DNA from: Eucommia ulmoides
Lineage: Eukaryota > Streptophyta > Magnoliopsida > Garryales > Eucommiaceae
Direction: 5' to 3'
DNA: 64,000 nucleotides
NCBI GenBank assembly: GCA_016647705.1
Contig: CM028325.1
Span: forward strand, 26,578,474-26,642,473
Shown: positions 46,340 through 57,953 of the stretch, piece by piece
Position numbering within the stretch: position 1 is the stretch's first letter
How the letters are laid out: every line of letters starts with the position of its first letter
Made by a program: the position numbers and the translations under genes
The notes under the pieces: model-generated
What the model was told of the DNA's origin: nothing
The model's database searches: none
Seen by the model: the letters and a program-made list of their open reading frames with translations, nothing else

Positions 46340-47232
46340 GAGCTCGGATCTCCCCGGATCTATAGACCTCTCTCTCTCTCGCTCACTATATATATGTATA
46401 TATGTAATTACATATATATTATAGAGAGGAAATAGGAGGAGAGAGCAAAATAGAGAGAGAGGGAGAGAGAAATAGAGAGATAGTGACGTTGCCAGAGTGA
46501 TCGAAACTAAAGGAAGTGTTGGGTCTGAAACACAAAGGGTGTAAGTACTAACGAAAATAACACGAGTGGTGCAAAGTACAATTTGATCTAACCATAAGGA
46601 TACAAAATGTAATTAACCCCCAAAAAAATTTATTACTCCATTGACCCCTAAATTTTGGATTAGTTTTAAAATAATCTTCTAAATTTTTTTAAAAGGTATA
46701 AATGTCATTTAACATTAATTACTTGATTTTTGTTGACTTTTATCCATTGACGGTTAAAATTAAAAGAAAACATAACCGTTTGCACTAAAGTCTTAAGTAC
46801 AAGAGATGTAAGTGCTGATGAAAATAACACATGGATGCAAAATCTAATTTGGTCTAACCCCATGGGGTGCAAAGTGTAGTTAACCTTATGTTTCTATATG
46901 ATGCACTACAATAACATGGCACCGAGTCACACCTGTCAAAAAACAATCCATTATGTTAACAAAGTAGCCCAAGTTTCTTCGTCTCTTCAGTTTTTTCAAG
47001 TTTCTTCTCCTGTTTTTTCAAGTTTGAAAGCAATACAAGCCAACTTGTAAGGACAAACAGAACAAGAACAGGTAAGGATCACTTCATGACAATTGGTCCA
47101 AGTAAAAACCAGTTCAATCTGCCGAATAACAGACATTATTTACACTAATCAAGATGATGTATTAGTATTATTATTGATACAGAAAGTAACACAGTCACAG
47201 TCCACACTCTTTAACGCTTCCAAAGGAGACTA

Positions 47233-47235
<3 letters not shown>
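46340..47235. other. Intergenic DNA downstream of the methyltransferase
   Basis: Up to 46887 it belongs to the right arm of the long-TIR element. From there to 47235 it is probably the 3' flank/3' UTR side of the minus-strand methyltransferase. No open frame is supported. Confidence 0.45.

Positions 47236-47281
<46 letters not shown>
47236..47281. repeat. (GA)n microsatellite in the methyltransferase 3' flank
   Basis: About 22 GA units, 55 bp beyond the stop codon of the minus-strand gene. It would be transcribed as (CU)n in its 3' UTR. Confidence 0.85.
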
Positions 47282-47283
<2 letters not shown>

Positions 47284-47335
47284 GGGACTATAAAGAAGAA
47301 ATTCTATGACTATCATATTAGTGAGACTCACAGTG

Positions 47336-50300
47336 TTAACTTCTCAAGCCGATTTCTGCTAATTGGATGTTGCCGCTTAACCCAGACGCTGCCTTGGAGG
47401 CTGGCAAGAATGAAAAGCCATCGAGTAGCTTCACACACTTCAGCCCCCATTTCAGCATCAACAGCTCGATCAGATGGTGACCACTGCGCACGGTTTGGCA
47501 ATGCCATTGAGAACATCTTTTATTTATTTTCATCATTAAAAGACGATACGAGAAATAAATGGAAGTAAAAGGGCTTAGCTTGAGATTGCTTCTGGTTCCA
47601 AGTAAAAGTGAAGAAATTGTAAAATTGATCTTCTTTGTAGCGGTAGTCGGATTTGGTATTTTGGGTGTCCAACATTGCTTTTAAAAAGCAACCGTGTTGG
47701 TTGTTTAGAATTTTCATCTTATAATGCAACTGTCCTGTACCCTTTCGCACTACAAGTTTTTTTTTTTTTGGGGGGGAAAAAAATAGTATACTTAATTTGA
47801 TTACTTAAAAATTTCAAGTTAGATTACAAATTTATTATGTTTAATTTGGTTATTTAAAAATAGAATTAATTTTATAATCTTTGATTCCCAATTTGTTAAG
47901 TTCAAAATTTAAGATGTATTTTCAAATATATTATTTTTAACTTGGCAATCTAAAAAGGGTAAAATTAAAAAAAAAATGAAAAAAAACCCTAAGAATAATA
48001 CAATCTGCATTTTGGCAAGAATCGGCTCTGAAAAAACACCCATTTGGATTTCCAAACACACATCTAGGACAAGAGAATAAGAGAGGGAGCAGGGAAATAA
48101 TACCTTCTGTTGTGATATGTTGTTATAAAAATCGATCCGGGAGAGTTTTGGAGGAGAAATGTGACTGTGGCAAAGAGGTCATCAAAACCTGGCTTAACAA
48201 CATATGAGAGGCAAATATATGATCTTCAGTTTGCATGAAAGAGGAATCCAGAAAAATTAGAAAAACATGAAAAAGAAAAATAACAGCACCCCTTGAATCA
48301 TATAAAACGTCAGCTCCGATGATGAATTTTGGCCGCAAATTGAATATGGATGCATCCCAAACACCCCATGTGAGCCCAAGTACCTACAAGTATAATGCAA
48401 GTGTCACAAAGGAAGCTCAGCTGAATGCCTAATACTTCTTTTCCCAGATGACATTTCTTCATTCGGGTAATTTATAGAAGCATAGAATTGAATGTGATAA
48501 TTTGTACAAATATACATGCATACATATTGTAGTAAGAGTGGTGATTTACTTTACAATTCAGATTATTTAAGTCACACACACTTCTCATGTTAGCCAGTAC
48601 CTGCAGGGGTAAAAGAAAAGTAGTACTAAGAACAATAAGAATCGCCTCCAGAATTTCTAAAAAATATTTCAATTATGGAAGACCAAAATGTCACAGACGG
48701 CTAGACCGGAACAGAAAGAAAGAAGCGACGAATCACAAATTCATAATGATCCACGAGTGCATTGATAAGATAACAAAGCCACATGCCATATAGGCTATAA
48801 CTTTACAAGGACTCAACGGAGAGTTTCAGGCCCTGTTTGGTTACTGTTACTGTTCCCTGATTTCTGTTCCTGCTCCCAAAACTTTGGGATTAATGTACAG
48901 AAACACGTTTGGTAAACATGTTTCTGTTCTCAAAATTTTGAGAGCAATTTGGTACTATTTCCTGAATTTCTTAAGAATTTAAGAAACAATAAAATGTTGA
49001 TTCCTATTCACTCCCACAAAACTATTCTCACGACCATCCCGCTGGTCACCACCACACTGCCAGCCACCATACATTTAAAGGGAAAAAAAAAGGAACAAAT
49101 GTTGGAATCAAGCGTGTTTCTTATTGCCGTTCTCATAAATTAAAAGAAACAATTTTAGAATAATGGTCGTCACGAACAGAAATTGAATTATCATCCCATC
49201 ACATCCCAATTTATTGGAAGTAGAAACAGAAAAACAGAAACATCAACCAAATGTCACCTTATTGTACAGCCACTAAACAACGCAAAGCCAATTAGGTTAA
49301 CAAGAGAATCATGCAATGGATCTACTTCCGGATTTAACTGTAACTAACCTTCGTGTTCAAATCTGGTCTAAAGTGAGAAATGGGGTACTGATACTGAGTT
49401 ATCAAAGTTATATACACAAGATAGATAAATTTGATTTGTAGAGATAGACCAGAAATGACATTTATAAGCGTATGAAACCAAGGAAATAACTAAATGAATG
49501 GGATCGTAATATGGATTATATACAAAGGTAAATTGATGTCCCCTTCCTTTTTTAAGACCGGTATTGTTCAACCCTCGTCAAAAAATATGATCTGCACCTG
49601 CCCCTTTTTTCTCAACCAAAACTCTTGCAGTCCCGCATAGTTTTTGCATCAAGCATTTAACGTCACCTTCATTTACAATTTTTATTTACATTTGAACGAA
49701 ACTTTTTACATTTAATACAGTGATAATTGATTTATTTACTTTTGAATTGATGTATTAACAATTCATTTTAATTCTTGATTTATTTCAATATTACAAGTTT
49801 CCAACATGAATTTTTTCCCTTTATTTTAAAGCACGGAAGGGGGTTTGGCTGAACTTTAATACATGAGGGAGGTTTGGGGCAAGCAGTAAACATTAAGGCT
49901 GCCCCCACCCAACTTCCCTAAATATAATTGGCACAGAGCCATTGTCTGCTCCCTCGTGAAATAAGGCATAGAAAGGAACCGCTATGAAGTTGTAACAGTA
50001 ATATGAAACTTCGAGTTTAGCCGCAAGTTGAGAAGGGAAACTGAACTCAATGAGATCTAATCTCCAATTGTTCCTTAGTAGCTCGGTGATAAAAGTAAAA
50101 TGGCTGTTAAGCAACTAGTCATAGGTCCATAACGTACTAGGGAAGATTCAAGTCATTTTTACCCCAAAAAAAATGACTTTAGAGAGACAATGAGAGCCTT
50201 TTCTTTACATTGATATTCAACATAATCACGTTGTACAAGCATATGGTGAATAGTAGGATGCGAACCATTTCTCGTGTAAAAGTGCTATGATGTTCGCTAA

Positions 50301-51231
50301 GGGGAAAAGATCACATATGAAGGTAAAATTTCATTTTCATACCATATGAATAGATATAGATTGTAAAAGCAATGCATCAAAATTGCTCAACACCATTTGG
50401 ATGCTTCTACAAGAAAATGCGACCGAAAAAGTATCAATTTCCCAATAAAGAGTAAAGTCCACCATGATAACCAGAAAAAAATTGGTAGATTGACAGGAAT
50501 CAGTAGAGCAATTAGGCAGATGAGGTTACTATTACAAACACAATAAAGCATTAAATTAGGCAGATGAAAGCTGTTAATGATTCATACCTCAGGCCGGTTT
50601 GAGTCATCAGTTAGCGTTACTTCAGCACCTACTTTGGCGGCAAGCAATCCAGGCAATGAGGTTCCAGCTCCAAGCTGTAAATCAATGATTGCACAAGCAA
50701 TAACTAACATAAATTTCTAAAATTGACACACATCAATCCATCGCCATCGTGATTGTTCACTGAATATACACATGATGATCAATGACCAAAAAAGTTGCAA
50801 AATGAAGTGAATAGAACGAATTATGGTAGGTACAAAGTACCTCAACAACACTGGCACCTGAAAATCGAGATCTCTGTTGCCAAACGTACTCGGCCAGAAT
50901 TATACTACACGGCCACACGAACAACCCGTACTCTTCTTTCATACTCTGAACAAAATAGCATCAGAGACAGAAATTGAAATTTTACGGCTCGATTGATTTC
51001 TACAAGAAAATTATCTCAATCGATTCGACCTAGGGTTCGAGCATTGCTAATAATATTTCTGTAAATTTGTACGAGAGGAGTTCATGAGAACGGCACCTCG
51101 ATGATTGTGATGGAGAAGGCGTCGGATTCGGACGCCTCGCTCGAGCCTCCGAAATGGTGCTTAGATAACGTATTCATGAGTCCTCCTGAAGAGGATTCTC
51201 CGGCCGGTTCGTCGGAATCATCGGTTTCCAT
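47336..51231 (-). CDS. METTL23: METTL23-like class I methyltransferase
   Basis: SAM-dependent methyltransferase of the METTL21/23 (methyltransf_16) group, which methylates proteins; the animal METTL23 acts on histone H3 arginine. Seven exons join in phase (complement): 51231-51097, 50945-50841, 50674-50588, 48600-48550, 48383-48290, 48188-48104 and 47483-47336, giving 234 residues. Motifs: EEYGLFVWPCSIILAEYVW (49-67), SAM-binding LGAGTSLPG (81-89), acidic TDD (102-104), WGVWD (132-136) and the GADVLYD post-motif (149-155). The first ATG is at 51231-51229. A second in-frame ATG (51177) aligns better with the start of other plant members, so the true start may give 216 residues. Intron 3 is nearly 2 kb and contains a MITE. 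Target and pathway in plants are not shown by the sequence. Confidence 0.92.
48828..49257. mobile_element. hAT-like MITE in methyltransferase intron 3
   Basis: The terminal words GGCCCTGTTTGGTTACTGTT and CAACCAAATGTCACC form an inverted pair. Internal AAACACGTTTGGTAAACATG and CTCAAAATTTTGAGAGCA words match the MITE in the transporter intron (7025-7409). It is non-coding and lies within the 48601-50587 intron. Confidence 0.6.
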
Positions 51232-51385
51232 TTCGAATGTCCGGCGAGTGAAATTCGGCGAAACGTGGTATCAACATTATCATCGGCACCGGCGAGACGG
51301 CGCACGTGGAAGGGTATGGGCCTCTGAATGGGCTGGCCTCTACGGTTCACAACCTAAAGGCCCAAAACAGCTCCCAATTAATTAA

Positions 51386-53979
51386 TTTTGATTTTTAAAT
51401 TACAATTTGATTATATGTGTTAGTGCAATTGATTGGCTAGAAAAAAAAAAAAAAAAAAAAAAAAGGGAAGGAAATAGAAAGGAAAATACAAAATTTTTGA
51501 AATAATTTTTTTCCATATAAATTTGAGAAGAAAATGAAAGAAATTAAAGAAAAATAAGTAAAATTACAATAATACTCTTTATAATAGAATTTTAAATTTA
51601 TTTTTATAATATATGGAGATAAAATAATAAATTATATATTTTTTTAACTTAACAATATAGAAAAATAATTTATTTTTTTCACAATGAATAAAAATATTAT
51701 CTTCTATTTTTTTTTTCTTTTTGTGTATTCTAATTCTCTAAAAATTATCTTTTATTTAATTAAAATAAAAAGATAATATTTTTATTAATCAAAATATTGC
51801 AAAGCTTATATGGAAGTCATGTTCTTCAAATGATACAAGTCCATAAGGAAACTAACAAGGAAATTGCAATATATAAAGAAGCAAAACATGTTAATGTTTT
51901 CCTATGAAAATGTCGTTTTCTTAGAACTTTTGCTCCAATTGTTGAGAAATTCCAACTTACGTTGGAATAATATATATTAAATATTAGACTAAGTGGAGTT
52001 GACCTCCATGGGCTTGTGGCAAAAGTAATCTTTCATTACAATGTTCCACTACGATTAATTAATAACAACTATATTTATTTTATAGAGTACAGGTCTCAAA
52101 AACCTCTTAGGCTAAATTGTGTTTGGTACGTTGAAAGGGAATAAAATAAAATGGTAATAGGATTAAAGTAATTATAGTATTAGAATGAAAGAGTCATTTA
52201 CTATTTTTATGTTTGGTAATAAAAAGGATTAGACGTGTTATTAGAATGACCATTCTCATTCTAATATTTAGTTAGTATTGGGAATAAGTCTGAAATAGAA
52301 TACATATATACAATAAAGTTTTATGAAAGTCTTAATAGGCAAACTCTGAAGAGAAACGTGTAACTATTATAACAACAAGAGGATTATAAGTGGGCTCGAC
52401 ATTATTAGATAACGTCAAGTAACGAGTTCTAGATACAGTATAAAAATATGTTAAACACATATGCAGTAGTGAACGCCTAGTGTCTCTCTATGACATATAC
52501 AATTGAACTACATGATATAATACCACAAAAGGACTTTTCTAATCCAAAATGGTAGTAGGATCATCTGTTGGTGGGCTTCGTCCAAGATGAATGGCCATAA
52601 CTGGGACTTGAAGGATTCGGGATCCCTTCAGAACTTGAAAATGGTAGTGGACTAATTTTTACAGAAATGTCGGTCTCATTCTCTTAGTCTTGGTAAACCT
52701 CAACATAATCAATTTAGGAGTCATTCTTCTTGTACTATTTGTTGAAGACAACTATGGGATCTTGAAAAGTCGAAGTGATCGTTTCTCATTTGGAACGAGA
52801 CATCTTCCTCCAAGAATAAGTAAGAGATGAAATCGTTTTTTCTCAATACCCAAAAGGGTGGATTAGAAAGAAGAAAAAAAATTAAATTGCTTTTACTACA
52901 TTCAAAAAATAGAGTAATGGAAAGGAAACTTTAGAAGTACCTAGTTTTCAAGGACATACTTTTGAGAGAATTTCACAAAGTATAAGTAATCAAGAAATGA
53001 ACTTAAAGGGTGCTCAGTACATACTAACGACGTGTGTGGGCCCATGGGCTTTAAAAGCTTAAGATGCTTTTCATACCTCACAACCCTCACTCTACCTGGG
53101 GGATGGTGCGTCTATTAAGATGCAATTTTGAGTACTTAAAAAAATTCAGAATGAAAGTGAAAAAACAAAAGAAAAGGTGTTGAGACTCAATAATTAGATC
53201 AAGGAGCCAAAATACTTATCCATTTAGGATCATTTGAGGATCAACATATACTTTGCAATAGGCTCCTCCTGATAAACTAGAATTAATGATATATCATAAA
53301 AAGAGAATATCGAGCCCCATTAAATATGGTCAGATCAATTATGAGTCATACCAGTTTACTTATTTTTGGAAATTTTTCTCTTTGATTGTAGTACGTTTAC
53401 TAAATAAGGTTCCTATTAATTTTGTTTCAAAGACATTGTATGAGATATGGTGTGGGCAACAGTTAAGTCTCAAGGTGTTGAGATTTGGTTGGTTAAGCTC
53501 AAAATCGACAAGTTGAAATCACGAACTCTTAATTGTAGGTGTGAATTGTGCCTATGGAAACTGTGGTTCACCACTCCTATCATTCAAGTAAACAAAAGTT
53601 GTTTACAGAAATAATATATTCTAAGAGAAATAGTTTCTCAATTTTAGCATTAATGAAAGATAGAAATAGACGAGGTGTTAGATACCATACAAACCAACAA
53701 AGAAGTTTCTCTATAACCTTTTATAGTAAATATACCTAATGCGCAACTTCTTTGTATGGTAGGACATCCACGTTATATGATAGATGTATTAGATATGTCA
53801 ATCAAGATGATGAGGACTTTCTTCCTGTGAGAGGTGACAGACTTACCAATTATAAGGATGATGATGTTGGACATCATGAAGGAAAAATGACAGTAAAATA
53901 GTTCATGGATTGTATGTACAACTAATCGAGCTTAGAATAAGATGGTAAGGTAAACACATGAAAAGCAAGGTTAACGACA
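51386..53979. other. Intergenic DNA upstream of the methyltransferase
   Basis: AT-rich. It holds a 24-base A run (51440-51463), a half-MITE around 52100-52290 (ATTAGAATGA and TCATTCTAATA words inverted), and GC-balanced but stop-filled sequence from 52500 to 53980. That last part may be the degraded 5' region of the copia element that follows. No recognisable domain was found in it. Confidence 0.4.
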
Positions 53980-55083
53980 ATAGGGTGTTACAACATCAAG
54001 ATATTTATTATGAAATCTAGCCAAATATATGTAAAAATCCTAATGGCAACATTGTAGACAATATTTACATTAATTGGCCAAAGGATTTCATAATAGATGA
54101 CAAAAGTCATCAAGTGTACAACTTGCAAATTTATGGAGTAAGGCAAAGTTTCCCATATTTGAAAAATTCATTTTTGACAAGGCAGTTAAAACCTTTGACT
54201 ATGTTAAGAACGAAGAATGATCCAAATGTGTACATTAATCGGATGAAAGCCAGAATTTTAAATTTATAGACAACACTCCAATCTTAATATTTTATCTCTG
54301 GTTATAGAATAATTTTCAACAAAGATTTTCCATAAAGATTTAGAAAGGAGCTTCCTTATACTAGGAATAAAGGTCAATAAAGATAGATTGAGAAGGATGC
54401 TTAAATTTCTAAGTCTCAATACTAATGAGGACCTCTATCATTTCATCATAGGATTTGTCTCTTAACAACATGGGTCCAAAAGACTCTATTTAAGATAGAT
54501 AAGTTGAGTAGGATTCTATATGTTTCGGCAATTGAAAGTCTCATGTATTATGTGCTATGTACTAGAATTGACATTAGATACGTTGTTAGTTTGATCAACA
54601 GATATCAATTTCATTCAAATTAATAGATTCACGAAATTGGATTTCTAAATTCTATATGAATGACTATTAGTCCTTTTTAGGATATACTTATATCTTGGTA
54701 GGTGGGGTCGTTAGTGGTAGAAGTTGTGGATGGGATCCAAAACATCAAATTCCACTATAAATACCAAGTTTGGAATTGCATTAGATGCAGCTAATGAAGG
54801 TGTAAAGATTTGGAAGTTTGTTTGAAGAACTTGATTCCAACCACTCAGTAATGACATTTAGGTATTGTGACAACGATAGGGCTATAGTTCAGGCGGAGAA
54901 ATCTAGATCTCATAAATATCCAAACATTACAGGTGGTGCTTTTATGTATTCATGGAAAGTTCATATGTTTTAGTGGAGCGTATACACAATGGACAACATG
55001 ATAGATCCACTCATTAAGGCCCTAACGTTGTAGTGGTTAGTTGGATGAAGTATTAGTACTTTAACGGATTGGCTATAGTAGTG
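53980..55083 (+). pseudogene. Degraded copia reverse transcriptase / RNase H
   Basis: Patches of copia pol survive between stops and shifts. Examples are the FDKAVKTFDYVKNE region (54175), KDLERSFLILGIKVNKDR (54332), YVSAIESLMYYVLCTRIDI (54519), the RNase H YCDNDRAIVQAEKSRSHKY (54862) and DNMIDPLIKAL (54992). The order matches Ty1/copia pol ends. It ends in a purine tract GTGGGAGATTATTGGG (55081) that leads into an LTR. No intact ORF remains. Confidence 0.7.
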
Positions 55084-55089
55084 GGAGAT

Positions 55090-56750
55090 TATTGGGGATA
55101 AACCCTATAGACAATCCTAGATTAGCTTGTTTCTACTAATAATCCCAAGTAAATAATTAATAAAATGTATTTTTGATATTATTCTTTAATTATATCAATA
55201 TTGTTGTAAACCTTGAATATTAAGTTGAAGTGTTTTAGCTCTTTAATATGATGAATTGGCGGAGACCAAAAGTATTTTGTAACTTGATATTCTTAATTAT
55301 TCCTAGTCCATATTGGATTGTTGAAAACTAATCTTCAATTAGACTTGCTTATTATGTTGTTTTATTTTCGAGAGTGATGAGTCTTAAACAATTAGTATGA
55401 GATATTAAAATAATGACAAGGGGATTTACTAGTGTAATAAGGGACCAAATGTGATCGTCCTTGATATCCTACATGGTAACTTTCAGCAATGTCTAAATAG
55501 GATATTTGAGGTGTGCTCGTATTTGTGATATTTTGACTTGAGATATTGTATGTTACATGTATGGATTACTATGCTTTAATAATACTAAGTGTTTCACTAT
55601 GATCACGAGACTTCAAAGGTATTCATTAGGTATAGGGAAACATACATGTGAATATAAGAATATGCAATAAATGGTCTATTACTCTCAGCAAAGAGAGACG
55701 TGTCATACGTAATTCAATTTAATATAATTTACCCAATCCTTTAATCAGAGTAGTGTAACAATTAGGATGATATTCCAATTTGTGTTACTAGAAATTATAT
55801 TATCAATCAAAATATATATAATTACACTAGGGTTTTTGACTTTTCTATATCCTGTTGGCCTTTTCATGAACATAAGTTAGAGAGATCGTATAATACAAAA
55901 ATCATACATGAAAAGGTTCTATTGGAGAATTTTATATCAACAATATATGACTATGATAATAGGATAGACGTAACTCATAGTCGGAGAAAATGTCTTAGAG
56001 GAAAAGTTATTTCTTCTAGAAGGACACAATTAGAATTGTTCTATATTTTATTAATTAATTGGTTACTAAAATAATTAATCAGTTAATTAATTATTTTCAC
56101 CATCTAGCTTTTGGTATGAACCTAGTGGGTCACACACAATGAAAAATTGAAGTTAGAAAAGTCCATGAAAACGAGATGGGTGGTAATGATGAACTTTAGA
56201 AGTTTGGAGGTCAAAGTGCAAATAAAAAAAAGGGTCCTGGGTTTTCAAACATGGACATATTTTATAAGGTGGGAAGACTATTTGGCCGCCCACCCTTAGA
56301 GAATTCAACCCCCATAGGAATTTCAGCAAAAGCCTTTTTGTTTGTCAATGAGATTTTTGTTTTCTATGTCTGCACTTATTGATTTAAATCTTACTACCAC
56401 TCAGATTTAAATCAGAGTTATTCTACCTTCTTGGGAGTGGAATTAGATATTTAGAAATCCCAAGAACACTTTTCTTTTTAAAGTTTTATGTATGGATACT
56501 GTCAAAGCTAATACGCTTGTGTTACTTCTAAGAGAATCATTGTCTGCTACTTGTTACTGATTGTGTCCAGCTGCTCTTGGAAGAGCTTTCTCAAACTACA
56601 TTTAATTATAACGGATTTTATTATTTTAATGTTAACACGGATAGATCCATATTAGAAGAACTAGCTAGTGAATATGATTTTAAAAAATTAATATTCTGGT
56701 GCGTTAATCTTGTGATTTTAATATTCGATTTCTTAAAAAGCTATTAAATG
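55090..56750 (+). mobile_element. Probable 3' LTR of the copia relic and following decayed DNA
   Basis: After the polypurine tract the LTR would begin near TATTGGGGATAAACCC (55092). Its right end was not found; sequence to 56750 is AT-rich and non-coding. The segment from 56100 to 56600 resembles an LTR promoter/leader, but no primer-binding site or target duplication was identified. Confidence 0.4.
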
Positions 56751-57948
56751 GTTAATTAGATGAAGATAGAACAACCAGAGGGGTTTTTGGTTCCTGAAAA
56801 TGAAAATAAAGTTTGTTTACTTGTAAAATTCTTATGGATTAAAGTAAGGGCCAAAACAATTGCATGAAAAATTTGACATTGTTATGTTGTCAAATAATTT
56901 TAGGATCAATAAATGTGACAAGTTTATCTGTATTAAGACAACATAGTCTTATTACATTATTGTATGCTTTTACGTGGATGCCATGCTTGTTGTTGGTAGT
57001 TGTGACGAGATCATAAAATCTATCAAAAATATGTCAACTATTAAGTTTGAAATGAAGAATTCAGAAATATCAGATGTCCTTCTTTGAATTAAAATATCAA
57101 GAACTTGAAGAATTGACTTATCTCAACCTCATTACATTGAGAAAATCCTTGAAATTTTTAATAAGGATGATTATAGTCTTACAAGAACACTAGTAGATGT
57201 TAATCAACATCTTTTCAAGAACACTATTGAGAGTCTATCTCCATTAAACTATTCTAAAAAAAAGACAGTTTAATATACATTATGAATTGTACAAGACCTG
57301 ATATTGCTTATGTCGTAAGTAAATTGAGTAAGTTCACTAGCTATCTAGGTAAAGAACAATGGAAAGATATAGTGAAATTCACGAGATATTTAGATATAAT
57401 CAAACTTATGGTTTGTATAACTCAATCTATCCAACAATTGTCAAAATGTACAATAATGTAAATGGGATATCAGATACTAAAGACACAAAATCCATGAGTG
57501 GGTGTCGTTGTATTAGAAGAAGTTGTTGTTCCATGGAAATCCTCTAAACAAACGTGTATTTTCAAATAGACAATGAAATCTAAATTTATTTCTTTAGATA
57601 AAGTAGGAGAAGAAGCATAGTGACTTCGACAATTCATGGAAGATACTCCAATGCGGCCTAACCATGTGCCAACTATTTATATACACCGTAATAGCCAATC
57701 TACAATTGGGAGAACATAGAGTAGTATGCATAACAATAAGTCTCCACACATACGTTGAATACATAATACCATGAGAAACTTAATCTCTGACGGAGTTATC
57801 TCAATTGACTATATTAAGTCAAAATAAAACATTGCAAATTCATTGACCAAATGTCTTGCGCAAGATATAGTAAACTGCTTATCAAGGGTAATGTGCTTAA
57901 AGCCTATTATGAAATAGTAATCATAATGACAACCCAACCTAGTTAACT
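56751..57948 (+). pseudogene. Second degraded copia RT/RNase H remnant
   Basis: Conceptual translation shows scattered copia RT landmarks: a CFYVDAMLVVGSCDE patch (56965) that corresponds to the catalytic YVDDM box with one Asp changed to Ala, HYIEKILEIFN (57140), and later RNase H-like GEHRVV near the end. Stops and shifts are frequent. The relic was cut by the solo LTR at 57954. Its last ~70 bp continue at 60841-60908 (GATCCCAAGATCCAGGTTC and onwards). Confidence 0.6.
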
Positions 57949-57953
57949 GAAGA

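Larger units (their letters stand above)
44561..46887. mobile_element. Long-TIR Mutator-like non-autonomous element
   Basis: The left end GGGTTAATTACCCTTTGTAC runs inverted to sequence ending near 46887 (GGGGTGCAAAGTGTAGTTAACC). A nearer right end sits at about 46530-46621. Shared inverted words include CACTGTGTTATTTTCGTCAGCA and its counterpart TGCTGATGAAAATAACACATG. The arms extend about 200 bp. The body contains a family-M MITE (45043-45722), a pyrimidine/purine-rich centre, a (TA)n tract, and a GC-rich inverted pair (GGGCCCGGAGACCCGATCGG at 45755 against the GGGTTTAAACC..GACCATCCCTA side near 46310). No target duplication was fixed. Confidence 0.5.

Noticed and set aside
47520..47750. 76-codon minus ORF upstream of the last methyltransferase exon
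   Set aside because: It is intron 6 of the gene; the family alignment and splice phase require joining 48104 to 47483 instead.
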